Shown in pieces: positions 22,657 through 32,431 of a stretch of DNA of 64,000 nucleotides (positions are counted from its first letter, which is position 1; every line of letters begins with the position of its first letter). This DNA is from Nitrososphaerota archaeon. Its GTDB lineage: Archaea; Thermoproteota; Nitrososphaeria; Nitrososphaerales; Gagatemarchaeaceae. The notes beneath the pieces were generated by a model. The model saw only the letters and a list, made by a program, of their open reading frames with translations, was not told where the DNA came from and did not search any database. The DNA is taken from contig JAPCJH010000002.1 of assembly GCA_027887045.1 (NCBI GenBank), forward strand, positions 62,001 to 126,000, written 5' to 3'. The position numbers and the translations under genes are program-made.

Positions 22657-23712
22657 TCAAAGAACCAGTTTCGAAAGTACGCTCTTCGGAGGAAGACGCG
22701 CTTCCACTCCTATGGCGATGGCCGCCAAGTTCCTGACCTCGAATTCAATGAGCTTGACGATTGCGAGGGCGGCGGCTGGTCCCAGCCCCTGCCACACGAA
22801 AGCTCGGCCTGCAGTCCTCCTGCTCTCGAGAGTTAGGGTTTCTTCCATCCTGTCGATTAACTCTTCGTCGCTCCCGCCGGCGAGTTGTGCCTTCCCATAG
22901 AGCCCTTCGACGAGTTTCACAGCCTCGGCGACGGACTCAGTCGAGATCATGCGGTCGAGCAATCCCAGCTGAGCGCGATAGGTCGGCCTTATCACGAGTT
23001 GCTTCGTGTCAGACTCGGAAAGCCCCCAGAGCTTGGCTCTGAGTACGCTTAGGATGTTGTACGAATCGATGTCAAGGGCGACCATTTCTCCTACACCACC
23101 GACACCTGATGCCCGCGAAGGAGAATAGAGCTTGGCGTTCGACGAGTAAGCCTTGGCTATCTTCGACAGGACTGCGTGGTCGATATATACATCAAACAGA
23201 CGGATCTCCCGGCTGTTGCTGAAAGCAGCAACGGCTTTCCCGATATCTTCCCCGAACTCGGTGCCCGACAGCAGAGAGGAAGCCTCCTGGAGATCCTTCG
23301 CAGACAGGACCTTGATTATGAGCTCTCTTCTGCCGATCAGCTCTTCACCGTGCATATCGAGGAACTCTATGGATTCGTCGTAGCTCTTCCCGAGCGCTTT
23401 CGATTTTAGCGCAGACTTCAGGTCCCAAGCGACGTTTCTCAGATAGTAGAGATTGATGAGCTCATACTTGCTTCCCGCGATCGTGAGCAAGTAATGGGCG
23501 TCCGCCAGTCTTTCTCTGAAGGCAAGTTCCAGCCTTCGCGCGGTGAAGGGCGGTTGAACTTTCGCGAGGGAAGCGCCATAGGACGTTCCTCGAAGCCTGT
23601 TCACGAGCTCCTCCAGCGACTGTGATTCGGCCAGTTTCTCCAGTGTGGCCGGATTTATGAGGGTCCCCTTCAGTGCCGCAGAACGCGTGCCCAAGTATAC
23701 CTTGCTTGACAT
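22657..23712 (-). CDS. atpC: A/V-type ATP synthase subunit C
   Basis: A 351-residue central-stalk socket subunit (V-type d/AtpC), which couples the rotor ring to the central stalk. The helical pattern is typical: VYLGTRSAALKGTLI at the N-terminus, LRNVAWDLKSALKSKALGKS in the first third, and EMVALDIDSYNILSVLRAKLWGLSESD in the second repeat. The end EFEVRNLAAIAIGVEARLPPKSVLSKLVL is the usual C-terminal signature (E.RN...I). The length fits the family (about 340-390). Subunit I lies 1.5 kb away on the opposite strand; subunits A, B, D, E and F are not in the window. Confidence 0.93.
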   Translation of the reverse strand: MSSKVYLGTRSAALKGTLINPATLEKLAESQSLEELVNRLRGTSYGASLAKVQPPFTARRLELAFRERLADAHYLLTIAGSKYELINLYYLRNVAWDLKSALKSKALGKSYDESIEFLDMHGEELIGRRELIIKVLSAKDLQEASSLLSGTEFGEDIGKAVAAFSNSREIRLFDVYIDHAVLSKIAKAYSSNAKLYSPSRASGVGGVGEMVALDIDSYNILSVLRAKLWGLSESDTKQLVIRPTYRAQLGLLDRMISTESVAEAVKLVEGLYGKAQLAGGSDEELIDRMEETLTLESRRTAGRAFVWQGLGPAAALAIVKLIEFEVRNLAAIAIGVEARLPPKSVLSKLVL

Positions 23713-23876
23713 CTCTCGCTAATCATCACTCGAGAAGCGGTTCGTGAAAATCTCCTCGGAAAAAGGCAGCCGCTTTGGCTTTAAAATAGTTTCAAGTTAT
23801 TGCGAGATCTGACGATATCTGGGGCTTCCCCTACGAATCGATGCTCGCGGCCAGCGGAGAATCAAGACTGAGCCTG

Positions 23877-24812
23877 TCAGGGAGGAAGCGTCGTTAACGG
23901 GAAGTATTTTTCTCTCAGGCCGTGTGGCTTCAGAAAGGTCTTGTACCATTCAAGGGTGTCGCGCAGTCCGACCTGAATTGGTGTATATTCGAACGTGGGG
24001 AACCAGACGTTGAAGTCCGTGCCATTCAGCACCATCGGCTTGCTATAGTCGTATGGAAGTTGAACCATCTCCTTCGAATCATAATCGAGTATTCCTGCCA
24101 GTCTCAACAGGCCCGCGCGCCAGATTCCAATATCCGGTTCCTTTCCCGCTTCTTTGAAGACCAACTCGATGAACTGTTTCCCTGTAATCGGGGTTCCCCC
24201 TGAGATGTCCCACTTGCGTCCGTACGCCTTCGGGCTTATTCCCAGAGCGGCGCAAGCGCGTGCGGCGTCATCGATGTACAGGAAGTCCCTGGGAACGTCC
24301 AGACTCCCGATCCAGTAGGCCCGTTTGTTCGCCATTATTGCGTCAAACACTTCGTCAAAGAGGGTATTCCTGATTGCCGGACCGTAAAGCTGGGGGAACC
24401 GTGCCACCACGACTTGAGTGAACCCCTGTTCTTGAGCGTGAAGTACCTGCTCGTCGAAGTTGTTCGCGTACGAGGCGGAGTCATAGACCGGGTCGGCGAA
24501 GACGAATTTCATTCCCGTCTGAATCGCGTGCCCCAGAAGGTTGTTCATGACAGACTGTGCAGCTTCCTTCCATTTGTGATACCTCACAAGCACACAATGA
24601 TAGATCGTGCTCGCATCCCTGCAAGCAGATTCGACGATCGCGAGGTCAAGCGGGTTCCCCTTCACGATTTCCACTCTCGGGGGAAGGAATTGAATCGCGT
24701 TCGTCGGGTCGCTCACGACGGCGCGTACCGCTCGGCCTTCAGCAGCGAGATATCGGACGACCGCGGCTCCGAGGGGGGTCCCGGCGCCGAATACTACTTC
24801 TTTTTCACTCAA
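23877..24812 (-). CDS. NAD(P)-dependent epimerase/dehydratase (extended SDR)
   Basis: A 311-residue Rossmann-fold enzyme. The nucleotide loop is VVFGAGTPLGAAVVRYL at residues 6-22. Asp-containing strands follow (VEIVKGNPLDLAIVESACRDASTIYHCV) as in extended SDR proteins. The catalytic Tyr-x-x-x-Lys is not in the standard form: PVYDSASYANNFDEQVL has Tyr residues without a clear YxxxK. Substrate-domain features include FPQLYGPAIRNTLFDEVF and FLYIDDAARACAALG. It may act on sugar nucleotides or be an atypical SDR. It is transcribed away from atpI. Confidence 0.82.
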   Translation of the reverse strand: MSEKEVVFGAGTPLGAAVVRYLAAEGRAVRAVVSDPTNAIQFLPPRVEIVKGNPLDLAIVESACRDASTIYHCVLVRYHKWKEAAQSVMNNLLGHAIQTGMKFVFADPVYDSASYANNFDEQVLHAQEQGFTQVVVARFPQLYGPAIRNTLFDEVFDAIMANKRAYWIGSLDVPRDFLYIDDAARACAALGISPKAYGRKWDISGGTPITGKQFIELVFKEAGKEPDIGIWRAGLLRLAGILDYDSKEMVQLPYDYSKPMVLNGTDFNVWFPTFEYTPIQVGLRDTLEWYKTFLKPHGLREKYFPLTTLPP

Positions 24813-25243
24813 ATGTGAATCATCAGCCGAGAGGTCATTCTAAACTTGGTCGGACCCGTCCCTTTCGATCTTGCTCCCCCGCGCGCGTGGAATTTTTGGC
24901 AGTCATCGCATTCTGTCTCGACGTCTCACCCATTCATTCACTCGTATTAATTGAAGAGGAACTGGGCGTATGGATTCAGGTTCTGTTAAGTGTCTGGCCA
25001 CCAGTCCAAACACTAAGCTGGATCCGGGAGACTTTCCGGCAGTCATCATCAGGTTCTTGAACCACTGCTTCATCTGAGTGCCTGTGCTGAAGTCCAGCCG
25101 AATAACAGTGCCTAGATTTCCATGTATTTTGCGCCGCAATTCTTGCTATCCAAAGATCCATTTTCGGCGGGACAGATATTTCTCGCGCTCAAGACTTAAT
25201 AACGAAACTTAGGGCCGAGACGCCAACAAAAGCGTGTAGCCTT
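24813..25243. other. Intergenic region of 431 bp between epimerase and atpI
   Basis: The interval between divergent genes holds AT-rich promoter-like stretches near 24943 and 25193 (CTTAATAACG). The only frame of note is 24903-25139 on minus (78 codons), which shows no recognisable motif, signal or neighbour coupling. I see no RNA gene or repeat. Confidence 0.4.
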
Positions 25244-27289
25244 GTGGGGATAGCAGCACTCGAGAAGGTCACCGTCATCGCACCAAGAACAGATTATCCA
25301 GATGTGGCGAAGCGGCTGGCGGAATTCAAGGATTTTCACATTGTCGAGAGCAAGAGCAGGAATTTTGACCCCAATCTCGAAGGGCTTGCCGTCCGCGCCG
25401 TAAGGTTGTACGCCCAAGCTGACCAAGTTGTGAAGGATCTTTCAATCCCTCTAGCTCCTGGGATGCTGGACGTCATTTTCAGGGGTGTGCGCGTACCGCG
25501 GGCCGAATACAACGTGAAGGATTTGGCGGACCTACTGGACAGAGCTGAACGCGATCTTAACCCGATTTATGAAGTCGCGAGGAACGAAAGGGCCAGACTT
25601 AACGGACTGACGAAAGATGAATCAGACGTTGAAGCCTTGATGAACTCTCTGAAGCTACTTTCGGGCTTATCGGTGGACCTGACGAGATTCGCTCGCCCCG
25701 GAGTCCTCAAGGTCGTCCTCGCGATCGTTGACACCGATTCGGTCTCCGAACTAGGACAATCCCTCGCTGATATGATCTTCCTTTCGCGGGAGGTCGGCTC
25801 CGAGAAAAGCCTTGTGCTGGTCGCCGGACCGTTCGCGGACGCTCTTCGGATAGAGAAATCGCTGAAGGCCCTGGAGGCGAAACCGCTTTCCATACCCGAA
25901 AGCCTGCCGCAGAATCCCGCTGCAGCATACGAGAAACTGCAAGGCGAACTTGAGCGAGTTCAGAAGGAGAGACTTGCGGCCGGGGGAGCGATGGAGGATT
26001 TAGGGAAGAAGAGCGAGTCGACGCTCCTCGCCGTGAGGGAGCTCGCAGAATCCGCGAACGTGATGTTAGACGACGTCAGGGTGGCCGGGGGTCTCAAGCG
26101 TCTAGCGAGCATTTCGGGGTATATTCCCGCCCAACGATTGGAAGACTTCAAGAGGAGCTTTGGAGGATGGATTGTTCACGCCGAGCCCGTGAACAGGTTC
26201 GAGCACCGTCATGACGGCCGGGTTCCTATATTGATGACAAACCCCGGACCTCTGAGACCGTTCGAAACAATCACGAGGCAACAGGGGACGCCCGCTGAAC
26301 ACGAGGTCGACCCGACTCCGATAATCGCGTTGGTATTCCCGATATTCTACGGAATGATGTTCGGAGACCTCGGGCACGGACTAGTCGTCGCCGCGTTCGC
26401 CTTTCTCATAAGGACTAGGGCAAAGGACGACCCCGGCCTCCGCCAGTGGGGAAACATCTTCCTCGCCGCGGGGATTTCGGCCAGCATATTCGGCGCCGCG
26501 TTTGGCGAATTCTTCGGGTTCCCTCTGCCCTTCCACCTGCTGGAGATCGTGGTCAGACCGCCCCTCGTCGCTCAGACGTCGTTGAATACCGCGGCCACTT
26601 ACACCCTTCTGGAGATAGCGGTGCTGATCGGAATCGCACACATCACGACGGGACTTTCGCTCAACGTCTGGGAGGGTATCAAGTCGCACGATACCGTCGA
26701 GCTCCTGACCGAAAAAGTCCCGAGCCTGATCATGTATCTGTCGGGGGTTGGATATGGGCTGGCGTTCATCGGGGCGGGTTACAGCTTCAACGTGCTGAAG
26801 ACCTCCAAGCCTGCGCCGTTGCTGGGGATTCCCAATTCGACCCTCGGTGCAATCTCGCTCGTCGTCGTAGTTGCTTCCATGGTCGTCCTGGCCGTAGGGA
26901 AGGGGGTCGCTATCAAAACGGGTAGGCTCGAAGGGGAGTCCGCGGGGAGCGCTTTCGCCAACGGAGCGATTGAAGTCTTCGAAAAGATTACCCAGTTTCT
27001 GTCGAACACGATCAGCTATGCCAGACTTGCAATTCTTCTGTTCGTCCACGCCGCGCTCCTCATAGCGCTGAACTTGATTCCGCAGAACTACCCGATATAC
27101 GTCGCTGTTGTCCCTCTCGTCGTACTGAACATCCTCGTGATTCTCTTGGAAGGACTGGTCGTGTACATCCAGGATCTCAGGTTGCACGTGTACGAATTCT
27201 TCACCAAGTTCTACGCGGGAGACGGGGTGCCCTTCAAGAGAATATTCAGGGAGAAGGTAAGGATCAAGGTCAACTGGTTACAGGCCTGA
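25244..27289 (+). CDS. atpI: A/V-type ATP synthase subunit I (a subunit)
   Basis: A 681-residue stator subunit that forms the ion half-channels. The cytoplasmic N-terminal half (1-350) has coiled-coil stretches, for example EKLQGELERVQKERLAAGGAMEDLGKKSESTLLAVRELAESANV. The membrane half starts at PIIALVFPIFYGMMFGDLGHGLVVAAFAFLI, the most conserved a-subunit segment, and continues through about seven helices to NTISYARLAILLFVHAALL, which holds the channel Arg, and VVYIQDLRLHVYEFFTKFYAGDGVPFKRI at the C-terminus. Start GTG at 25244. It is isolated from atpK and atpC by the epimerase gene and by direction. Confidence 0.95.
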   Translation: MGIAALEKVTVIAPRTDYPDVAKRLAEFKDFHIVESKSRNFDPNLEGLAVRAVRLYAQADQVVKDLSIPLAPGMLDVIFRGVRVPRAEYNVKDLADLLDRAERDLNPIYEVARNERARLNGLTKDESDVEALMNSLKLLSGLSVDLTRFARPGVLKVVLAIVDTDSVSELGQSLADMIFLSREVGSEKSLVLVAGPFADALRIEKSLKALEAKPLSIPESLPQNPAAAYEKLQGELERVQKERLAAGGAMEDLGKKSESTLLAVRELAESANVMLDDVRVAGGLKRLASISGYIPAQRLEDFKRSFGGWIVHAEPVNRFEHRHDGRVPILMTNPGPLRPFETITRQQGTPAEHEVDPTPIIALVFPIFYGMMFGDLGHGLVVAAFAFLIRTRAKDDPGLRQWGNIFLAAGISASIFGAAFGEFFGFPLPFHLLEIVVRPPLVAQTSLNTAATYTLLEIAVLIGIAHITTGLSLNVWEGIKSHDTVELLTEKVPSLIMYLSGVGYGLAFIGAGYSFNVLKTSKPAPLLGIPNSTLGAISLVVVVASMVVLAVGKGVAIKTGRLEGESAGSAFANGAIEVFEKITQFLSNTISYARLAILLFVHAALLIALNLIPQNYPIYVAVVPLVVLNILVILLEGLVVYIQDLRLHVYEFFTKFYAGDGVPFKRIFREKVRIKVNWLQA

Positions 27290-27305
27290 CTCGCTCGCGC
27301 GAGAG

Positions 27306-28781
27306 CTAGTGGGGCGCGATGTTCGTGAAGGCCCCAGACAGGAAGTTGATTATTCCGTCTGGGAAGACCCCGAATCCGATGATCAAGCCTATTGAAACCG
27401 CGAAGATCACTAAGTACGTGTATGGTTCGTTGACCTTCTCTGCAGTCTCTGGCTCGTCGAGATACATCCGCTTGATTATCCAAGCGTAGTAGCCTAGGCT
27501 GAAGGCGCTGTTGAGGACCCCCGCTACAGCCAGCCAGGCGAAGGGGCCGTTGATGACGGACAAGAAGAGAAGGAGCTTGCTCCAGAATCCGCTGAGGGGC
27601 GGGACTCCCGCCAGTGCGAGGAAAGCTACGCTCAAAGTGATTGCTGTGAAAGGCATTCGGCGCGAAAGGCCGTCGTAGGCCTGGACGTCCCCCCGATGCA
27701 GCTGCAGCAGAACCAGCCCGGCCGCGAGGAAAGCTACGCCCTTCATTATTGCGTGGTTGACGATGTGGAAGAGCGCCCCCGTTATTCCTAGGGAGGCTTC
27801 TCGCAGAAACGCCGAGTTCTGGATACCGTACGAGTAGATTACGAATCCAATCAGGATGTACCCCGCCTGCGCTATGCTGGAGTAGGCGAGCAGCCTCGTC
27901 ATGCTCTTCTGCGTAAGAGCGGCGAGATTCCCCAAGGTCATAGTGACCAACGCCAAGCCCGCAAAGACGTTTGGAAGCGTGAAGATCGGGTTCTGCGTCA
28001 GAACGTAGAACGTTGAGATCGCAAGAAGAACCCTGATCGCGGACACGAAACCAGCTTTTTTTGTCGCAGCGGCCAGAAGCGTGCTTACAATTATCGGAGC
28101 ACCCTCGTAGGCGTCGGGAATCCACATGTGGAATGGGACGATAGACATCTTAAAACCGAAACCCGTGACGAAGAGCAGGACCGCGACGCTCGTGGCCAGG
28201 GTGAGGGGCTGCGTGGAAAGTGCTTGGACGACCGCCGAGATCTGGGTCGTGCCCGTCAGGCCGTACGTGAGGCTGATCGCGTAGAGTATTATCGCTGAGG
28301 ACATCGCGCCGATGACGGCGTATTTCACCGAGGCCTCATTCGACTCCATGCTCCTCTTGTTGAAGCCCGCGAGGACGTATGTTGGCAGACTCATTAGTTC
28401 CCAGGCGACGAATATTATCAGCAGGTCCTGCGAGTAGGAAAGCAGAACCATGCCGAGCGCGGTGAAGGATAGAAGGGAGTAGTAGGCCGGCGTATTTGGA
28501 CCCCGCTTAGTGTAGGTAGAAACGATGACAACAATCAGGGTGACGAACAAAGTTGTCAGGGCAAAGATTCCCCCGAGCCGATCCGAAGCCAGGAGGCTTC
28601 CGAATATCGTCCCCGGCGCGGGATATATTGTGTTAATCCCGATCATCAGAAGGGATGCTGCCAAAACCACCCCCAAGAAGTAGGCCGGCTCTCTCTCGCG
28701 GCGCTTTGGGTCAAATAGGAAGATGGGGAGGAGGAGCGAAGAAACGGACATCAGGATGACTGTCAGCGAAACGTAGTCCAT
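27306..28781 (-). CDS. nuoN: NADH-quinone oxidoreductase-like complex I subunit N
   Basis: A 491-residue antiporter-like membrane subunit, about 14 helices. It is the last gene of the nuo operon. The proton-antiporter core is visible: LLIIFVAWELMSLPTYVLAGF with the key Glu in TM5, KMSIVPFHMWIPDAYEGAPIIVSTLLAAATKKAGFVSAIRVLLA with a conserved Lys pair, and HIVNHAIMKGVAFLAAG. The C-terminal EPYTYLVIFAVSIGLIIGFGVFP is typical of NuoN. It pumps protons as part of the membrane arm. It follows nuoM after 3 bp. Confidence 0.95.
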   Translation of the reverse strand: MDYVSLTVILMSVSSLLLPIFLFDPKRREREPAYFLGVVLAASLLMIGINTIYPAPGTIFGSLLASDRLGGIFALTTLFVTLIVVIVSTYTKRGPNTPAYYSLLSFTALGMVLLSYSQDLLIIFVAWELMSLPTYVLAGFNKRSMESNEASVKYAVIGAMSSAIILYAISLTYGLTGTTQISAVVQALSTQPLTLATSVAVLLFVTGFGFKMSIVPFHMWIPDAYEGAPIIVSTLLAAATKKAGFVSAIRVLLAISTFYVLTQNPIFTLPNVFAGLALVTMTLGNLAALTQKSMTRLLAYSSIAQAGYILIGFVIYSYGIQNSAFLREASLGITGALFHIVNHAIMKGVAFLAAGLVLLQLHRGDVQAYDGLSRRMPFTAITLSVAFLALAGVPPLSGFWSKLLLFLSVINGPFAWLAVAGVLNSAFSLGYYAWIIKRMYLDEPETAEKVNEPYTYLVIFAVSIGLIIGFGVFPDGIINFLSGAFTNIAPH

Positions 28782-28784
28782 CCG

Positions 28785-30296
28785 TCAGCGGCCTCCGAGA
28801 TGCGCAAGAAACTGAGCCACCGGTGCTGAGGGACCGAGGATAAGAGACGAGAAGACAAGCAAAAGGAGGAGGGGAACGAAGTAGAGTGCGATGGTGGCCG
28901 CGTCGAGTTTGGGGATGTCGTGCCCTGTCCCGCCCGCCGAGGGTTCTGAGGAGGGGGGTGACAGAACAACCCTCTTGATCATCCAGAGGAAGTAACCGCT
29001 GGTTATCACGGGGACGAGGACAACGACACCCGTCAGCGGAAACGCGGAAATCCCGGCCGCGAGAGTGAAGAACTCTGCGAGGAAGCTCGCAAAGGGCGGA
29101 ACCGCCATGGCGGCCGCGCTTGCAAGTACGAGAAGGAGGGCAGTCCTGGGCATCGTAATCTTCAAGCCGTGGAGGAGGGGAATCTCTCGGGTGCCCGCCT
29201 GTTCGTGGATGTACCCCGAAAGCATGAAGAGCGCGCCGACGGCGAACGCATGAGTAAACATCTGGAGGATTGCGCCCTGAACCCCGAGGATGTTCCCCGT
29301 AGCGGCGGTGGCGAACGCCCCGAAGAGAACGAAGCCCATGTGGTTTATGCTGGTGAGAGCGATCATTCGTTTGAGGTCCTTTGCGACGAGCGCCACTATG
29401 GATCCGTAGAACATGGTCACGGCTGCGACTATCAGGAACGCCCAGGCGTACTGTGATGAAGCCTGAGGGAAGAGGCCGAGGCTAATCCTCAGGAACCCGT
29501 ATCCTCCCATCTTCAGAAGGACGCCCGCAAGCAGAACGCTAATCGGCGCAGGGGCCTCAACGTGCGCGTCCGGGAGCCAGGTGTGGAACGGCACCACGGG
29601 GAGTTTCACGCCGAAACCGATGAAGGTCGCGAGCAGCGGCAGGTACTGGACGGCGAGGGGGATCTTACCGGCGAGGTCCGGGATGTCAAAGGAGGGGGAG
29701 GGGGCGCCGAGGTAGACGGCTAGAAACCCGAGGAGCATTACGGTGCTGCCCGCGTATGTGAAGAGGATGAACTTCATCGCGGCGTACTTCTTCCTCGGGC
29801 CCCCCCAGAATCCTATGAAGAAGAACATCGGGATTAGTACTAGCTCCCAGAAGATGTAGAACAGGATCAGGTTGAGCGAGAGGAAGACCCCCATTATGGA
29901 GCCCTCAAAGAAGAGGAGAAGTGCATAGTACTCAGGTTCCATGTGGTGCATCATTCGCTTCGAGCCGATCATCACGAAAATCGTCAGAAGGCTCGAGATG
30001 AGGACGAGCGGGGCGCTGAGCCCGTCAAGGCCCAGGAGGTAGTTCAGGCCTATGAAGCTCACCCAGGGGTACTTTTCCACGAGGGAATACTGACCGGGGG
30101 CGGGGGGGCTTGCGAAGACCACCCAGTAGGAGAAAATCGCAAGCAGGAAAATTACTCCGGCCAGCGAAAGAGCAAGATTGATCCCCACTCTTTTGTTCCA
30201 GCGCGCAGCCAGGAAGACGAGGGGGGTCCCTAGAAGGGGCAGCACGATGAGCAGAGATAGGAGAACGCTCACAACAGCGTCACTCCAGAGGCCCAC
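28785..30296 (-). CDS. nuoM: Complex I subunit M
   Basis: A proton-pumping membrane subunit of up to 503 residues. Conserved pieces are FLSLNLILFYIFWELVLIPMFFFIGFWGG (TM5 Glu), KLPVVPFHTWLPDAHVEAPAPISVLLAGVLLKMGGYGFLRI (TM7-8 Lys), and LTSINHMGFVLFGAF, THAFAVGALFMLSGYIHEQAGTREI, the NuoM signature. A nearer start is the GTG at 30272, which overlaps the nuoL stop in GTGA; the longer frame overlaps nuoL by 28 bp. A second NuoM-like gene lies two genes upstream, so the complex has an extra or specialised antiporter module. Confidence 0.95.
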   Translation of the reverse strand: MGLWSDAVVSVLLSLLIVLPLLGTPLVFLAARWNKRVGINLALSLAGVIFLLAIFSYWVVFASPPAPGQYSLVEKYPWVSFIGLNYLLGLDGLSAPLVLISSLLTIFVMIGSKRMMHHMEPEYYALLLFFEGSIMGVFLSLNLILFYIFWELVLIPMFFFIGFWGGPRKKYAAMKFILFTYAGSTVMLLGFLAVYLGAPSPSFDIPDLAGKIPLAVQYLPLLATFIGFGVKLPVVPFHTWLPDAHVEAPAPISVLLAGVLLKMGGYGFLRISLGLFPQASSQYAWAFLIVAAVTMFYGSIVALVAKDLKRMIALTSINHMGFVLFGAFATAATGNILGVQGAILQMFTHAFAVGALFMLSGYIHEQAGTREIPLLHGLKITMPRTALLLVLASAAAMAVPPFASFLAEFFTLAAGISAFPLTGVVVLVPVITSGYFLWMIKRVVLSPPSSEPSAGGTGHDIPKLDAATIALYFVPLLLLLVFSSLILGPSAPVAQFLAHLGGR

Positions 30297-32431
30297 AGCA
30301 ACAAGATGATCAGCACGGCGATGCCCACCGCAAAGAATAGAATGTAATTCTCGATCACTCCGGTCTGAATCTTCCTAGTAGACCTAGAGAATGATTGGCC
30401 CGCGGTTGAGAAGGCGTTCGCTGCGCCGTCGACCACTCGAGTGTCGAGCCAGTTTCCGGCGGATGAGAACGCAATCCCCAGGTAGACACCTGCGTTGTTG
30501 ACCCTGAAGAGGCCCCCGAGCTCGACGTGCGCGAGAAGCCAGTTAGAGCCACTGATCGCCGGGTCGACGAAGACCTTGTAGTAGATAGCGTTGATGTACC
30601 ACCTGTTCTCCAGAAAAGTGTACAGGCCGTGCATCAAGCCCGTTGCCCCAACGAACCGGGTCGGGCTCGCTCTCTGCCCAATGTATATGACGTACGCCGC
30701 AGCGAAACCGAGGGCGACAAACCCGCCAGCGATACCTGCTGACACAAGGTCAAACCCTTGGGGAGCAGCCACACTGTAAGCCGGGAGACTCCCCAGGTTC
30801 GGAAAGAGGCTCACGAGATAAGAGTTCGAGGCCCAAGCCAAGCTCCCCTCGAGGTTCAGGGGTAACGCGATGATTCCGATTAACACCGTCGCGCCCGCCA
30901 GGATTGCATAAGGTACCCACATCAACGGACTCGATTCCCTGACCGCGTGCCCCTCCCTTTCCACTTCGTCGAGCCTATGGCTCTTCCCGCCGAAGAAGAC
31001 GATCCCCACCATCCTGAACGAATAGAAGGCGGTTAGCCCCGCCGTGATCGCACCCACGGCGAAGAGCCCGGTCTGCCCCGCAGCCCAAGCCGCGGAGAGG
31101 ACGGCGTCCTTGCTCCAGAAACCGCTGAACGGTGGGATCCCGGAGAGCGAAGCAGCGGCGATGAGGAACGCGGCGAATGTGACCTTCATCCTGTTGCGGA
31201 GCGCGCCCATTTCGTTGATGTATTTCGATTCGGTGGCGTGGATCAGCGCTCCGGCGGCCATGAAGAGACAGGCCTTGAAGATCGCGTGGCTCATCAGATG
31301 GTAGAGGCCTGCGGAGAGTCCCATCGTGAAGTCGGTGGAGAGCCCCGCGAGCCCGAGCGCCATCATCATGTACCCAATTTGGGAAACCGTGGAATAGGCG
31401 AGGATCTTCTTCAGCTCGAATCCGACCAAGGCCTGAGAAGCGGCAAGTATTGCAGTGAATGCACCGATCCAGGCCACCGTCTGGAAGAAGGGCTGGATCA
31501 AGGAGGGATTCGCCGAGAGCGCAAAATAGAAGATCGGACCGATGCGCGCGACGAGCACCACTCCCGCCTTTACCATCGTTGCGGCGTGGATCAACGCCGA
31601 GACAGGGGCCGGGCCCGCCATCGCGTCGGGCAACCATTCGTGAAGGGGGAACTGCGCCGACTTCCCTATCGAGCCGCCGAATATCAGGAGCGCTACGGGG
31701 ACGAGCAGCCCCGACTGTGAGAGCCTTGTCGCCCATCCCGATGACTGGGCGAGCTGCTTGAAATCGAAGGTGCCTGAGTAGATGAAGAGGATCAGGATGC
31801 CGATCAGCATCGCCATGTCGCCTATCCTCGTCATCACGAACGCCTTCATCCCAGCGTGTGAAGGAGGGTAAGCCTGTTCCTCCCCGAGCGCCCTAGTCCC
31901 GGGGGTCCCGACCCAAGTCTTCGTTTCATCCTTATAGTAATGGCCGATGAGTGCATAGCTGCAGAGCCCCACCCCTTCCCACCCGACAAAAAGGGAAAGC
32001 AGGTTGTTCGAGAGAACGATCAGCTGCATGTTGCCGATGAAGAAATTCATGAAGAACCAGTAGCGGTTTATTCCACCGTCCCCCCGCATGTACGAAACGC
32101 TGTAGACCATGATCAGGAAGCTTACCCAGGCGACCACGTTGCTGATGATCAGGGTGTAGGGATCGGAGAGGACACCCACGTTGATTCCAAGTGCCGAGAT
32201 CCACGGCACGCTAGCTGGGATCACCGAATCTTGGAGCGAGACGGTCTGCCCCTGAAGAACCGGCAGGAGAAGGAGAAGATCGAACAATGCCGAGAAGAGG
32301 GAGAAGCCGACAGCGACCGAATCTCTGATCCGTCCCGCTCTAGCGAGCAGGGGGATCAGCAGAGCCCCAGCGTAAGGGAGAATGATAACGAGCCAGACGT
32401 AGATCGAGGGTTCGGCTACGGTCAGCGTCAT
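30269..32431 (-). CDS. nuoL: Complex I subunit L
   Basis: A 720-residue distal pump subunit, about 16 helices. Conserved stretches are LLSLFVGWEGVGLCSYALIGHYYKDE (TM5 Glu), GKSAQFPLHEWLPDAMAGPAPVSALIHAATMVKAGVVLVARI (TM7-8 Lys and His), and YHLMSHAIFKACLFMAAGALIHA. The C-terminus carries the amphipathic lateral helix region typical of NuoL (residues about 560-690), which spans over M and N. Its ATG overlaps the stop of the preceding nuoM-like gene in ATGA. Confidence 0.96.
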   Translation of the reverse strand: MTLTVAEPSIYVWLVIILPYAGALLIPLLARAGRIRDSVAVGFSLFSALFDLLLLLPVLQGQTVSLQDSVIPASVPWISALGINVGVLSDPYTLIISNVVAWVSFLIMVYSVSYMRGDGGINRYWFFMNFFIGNMQLIVLSNNLLSLFVGWEGVGLCSYALIGHYYKDETKTWVGTPGTRALGEEQAYPPSHAGMKAFVMTRIGDMAMLIGILILFIYSGTFDFKQLAQSSGWATRLSQSGLLVPVALLIFGGSIGKSAQFPLHEWLPDAMAGPAPVSALIHAATMVKAGVVLVARIGPIFYFALSANPSLIQPFFQTVAWIGAFTAILAASQALVGFELKKILAYSTVSQIGYMMMALGLAGLSTDFTMGLSAGLYHLMSHAIFKACLFMAAGALIHATESKYINEMGALRNRMKVTFAAFLIAAASLSGIPPFSGFWSKDAVLSAAWAAGQTGLFAVGAITAGLTAFYSFRMVGIVFFGGKSHRLDEVEREGHAVRESSPLMWVPYAILAGATVLIGIIALPLNLEGSLAWASNSYLVSLFPNLGSLPAYSVAAPQGFDLVSAGIAGGFVALGFAAAYVIYIGQRASPTRFVGATGLMHGLYTFLENRWYINAIYYKVFVDPAISGSNWLLAHVELGGLFRVNNAGVYLGIAFSSAGNWLDTRVVDGAANAFSTAGQSFSRSTRKIQTGVIENYILFFAVGIAVLIILLLWASGVTLL

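Noticed and set aside
24903-25139. 78-codon minus-strand frame between epimerase and atpI
   Set aside because: No recognisable motif, signal peptide, ribosome site or neighbour coupling; left as part of the intergenic region.
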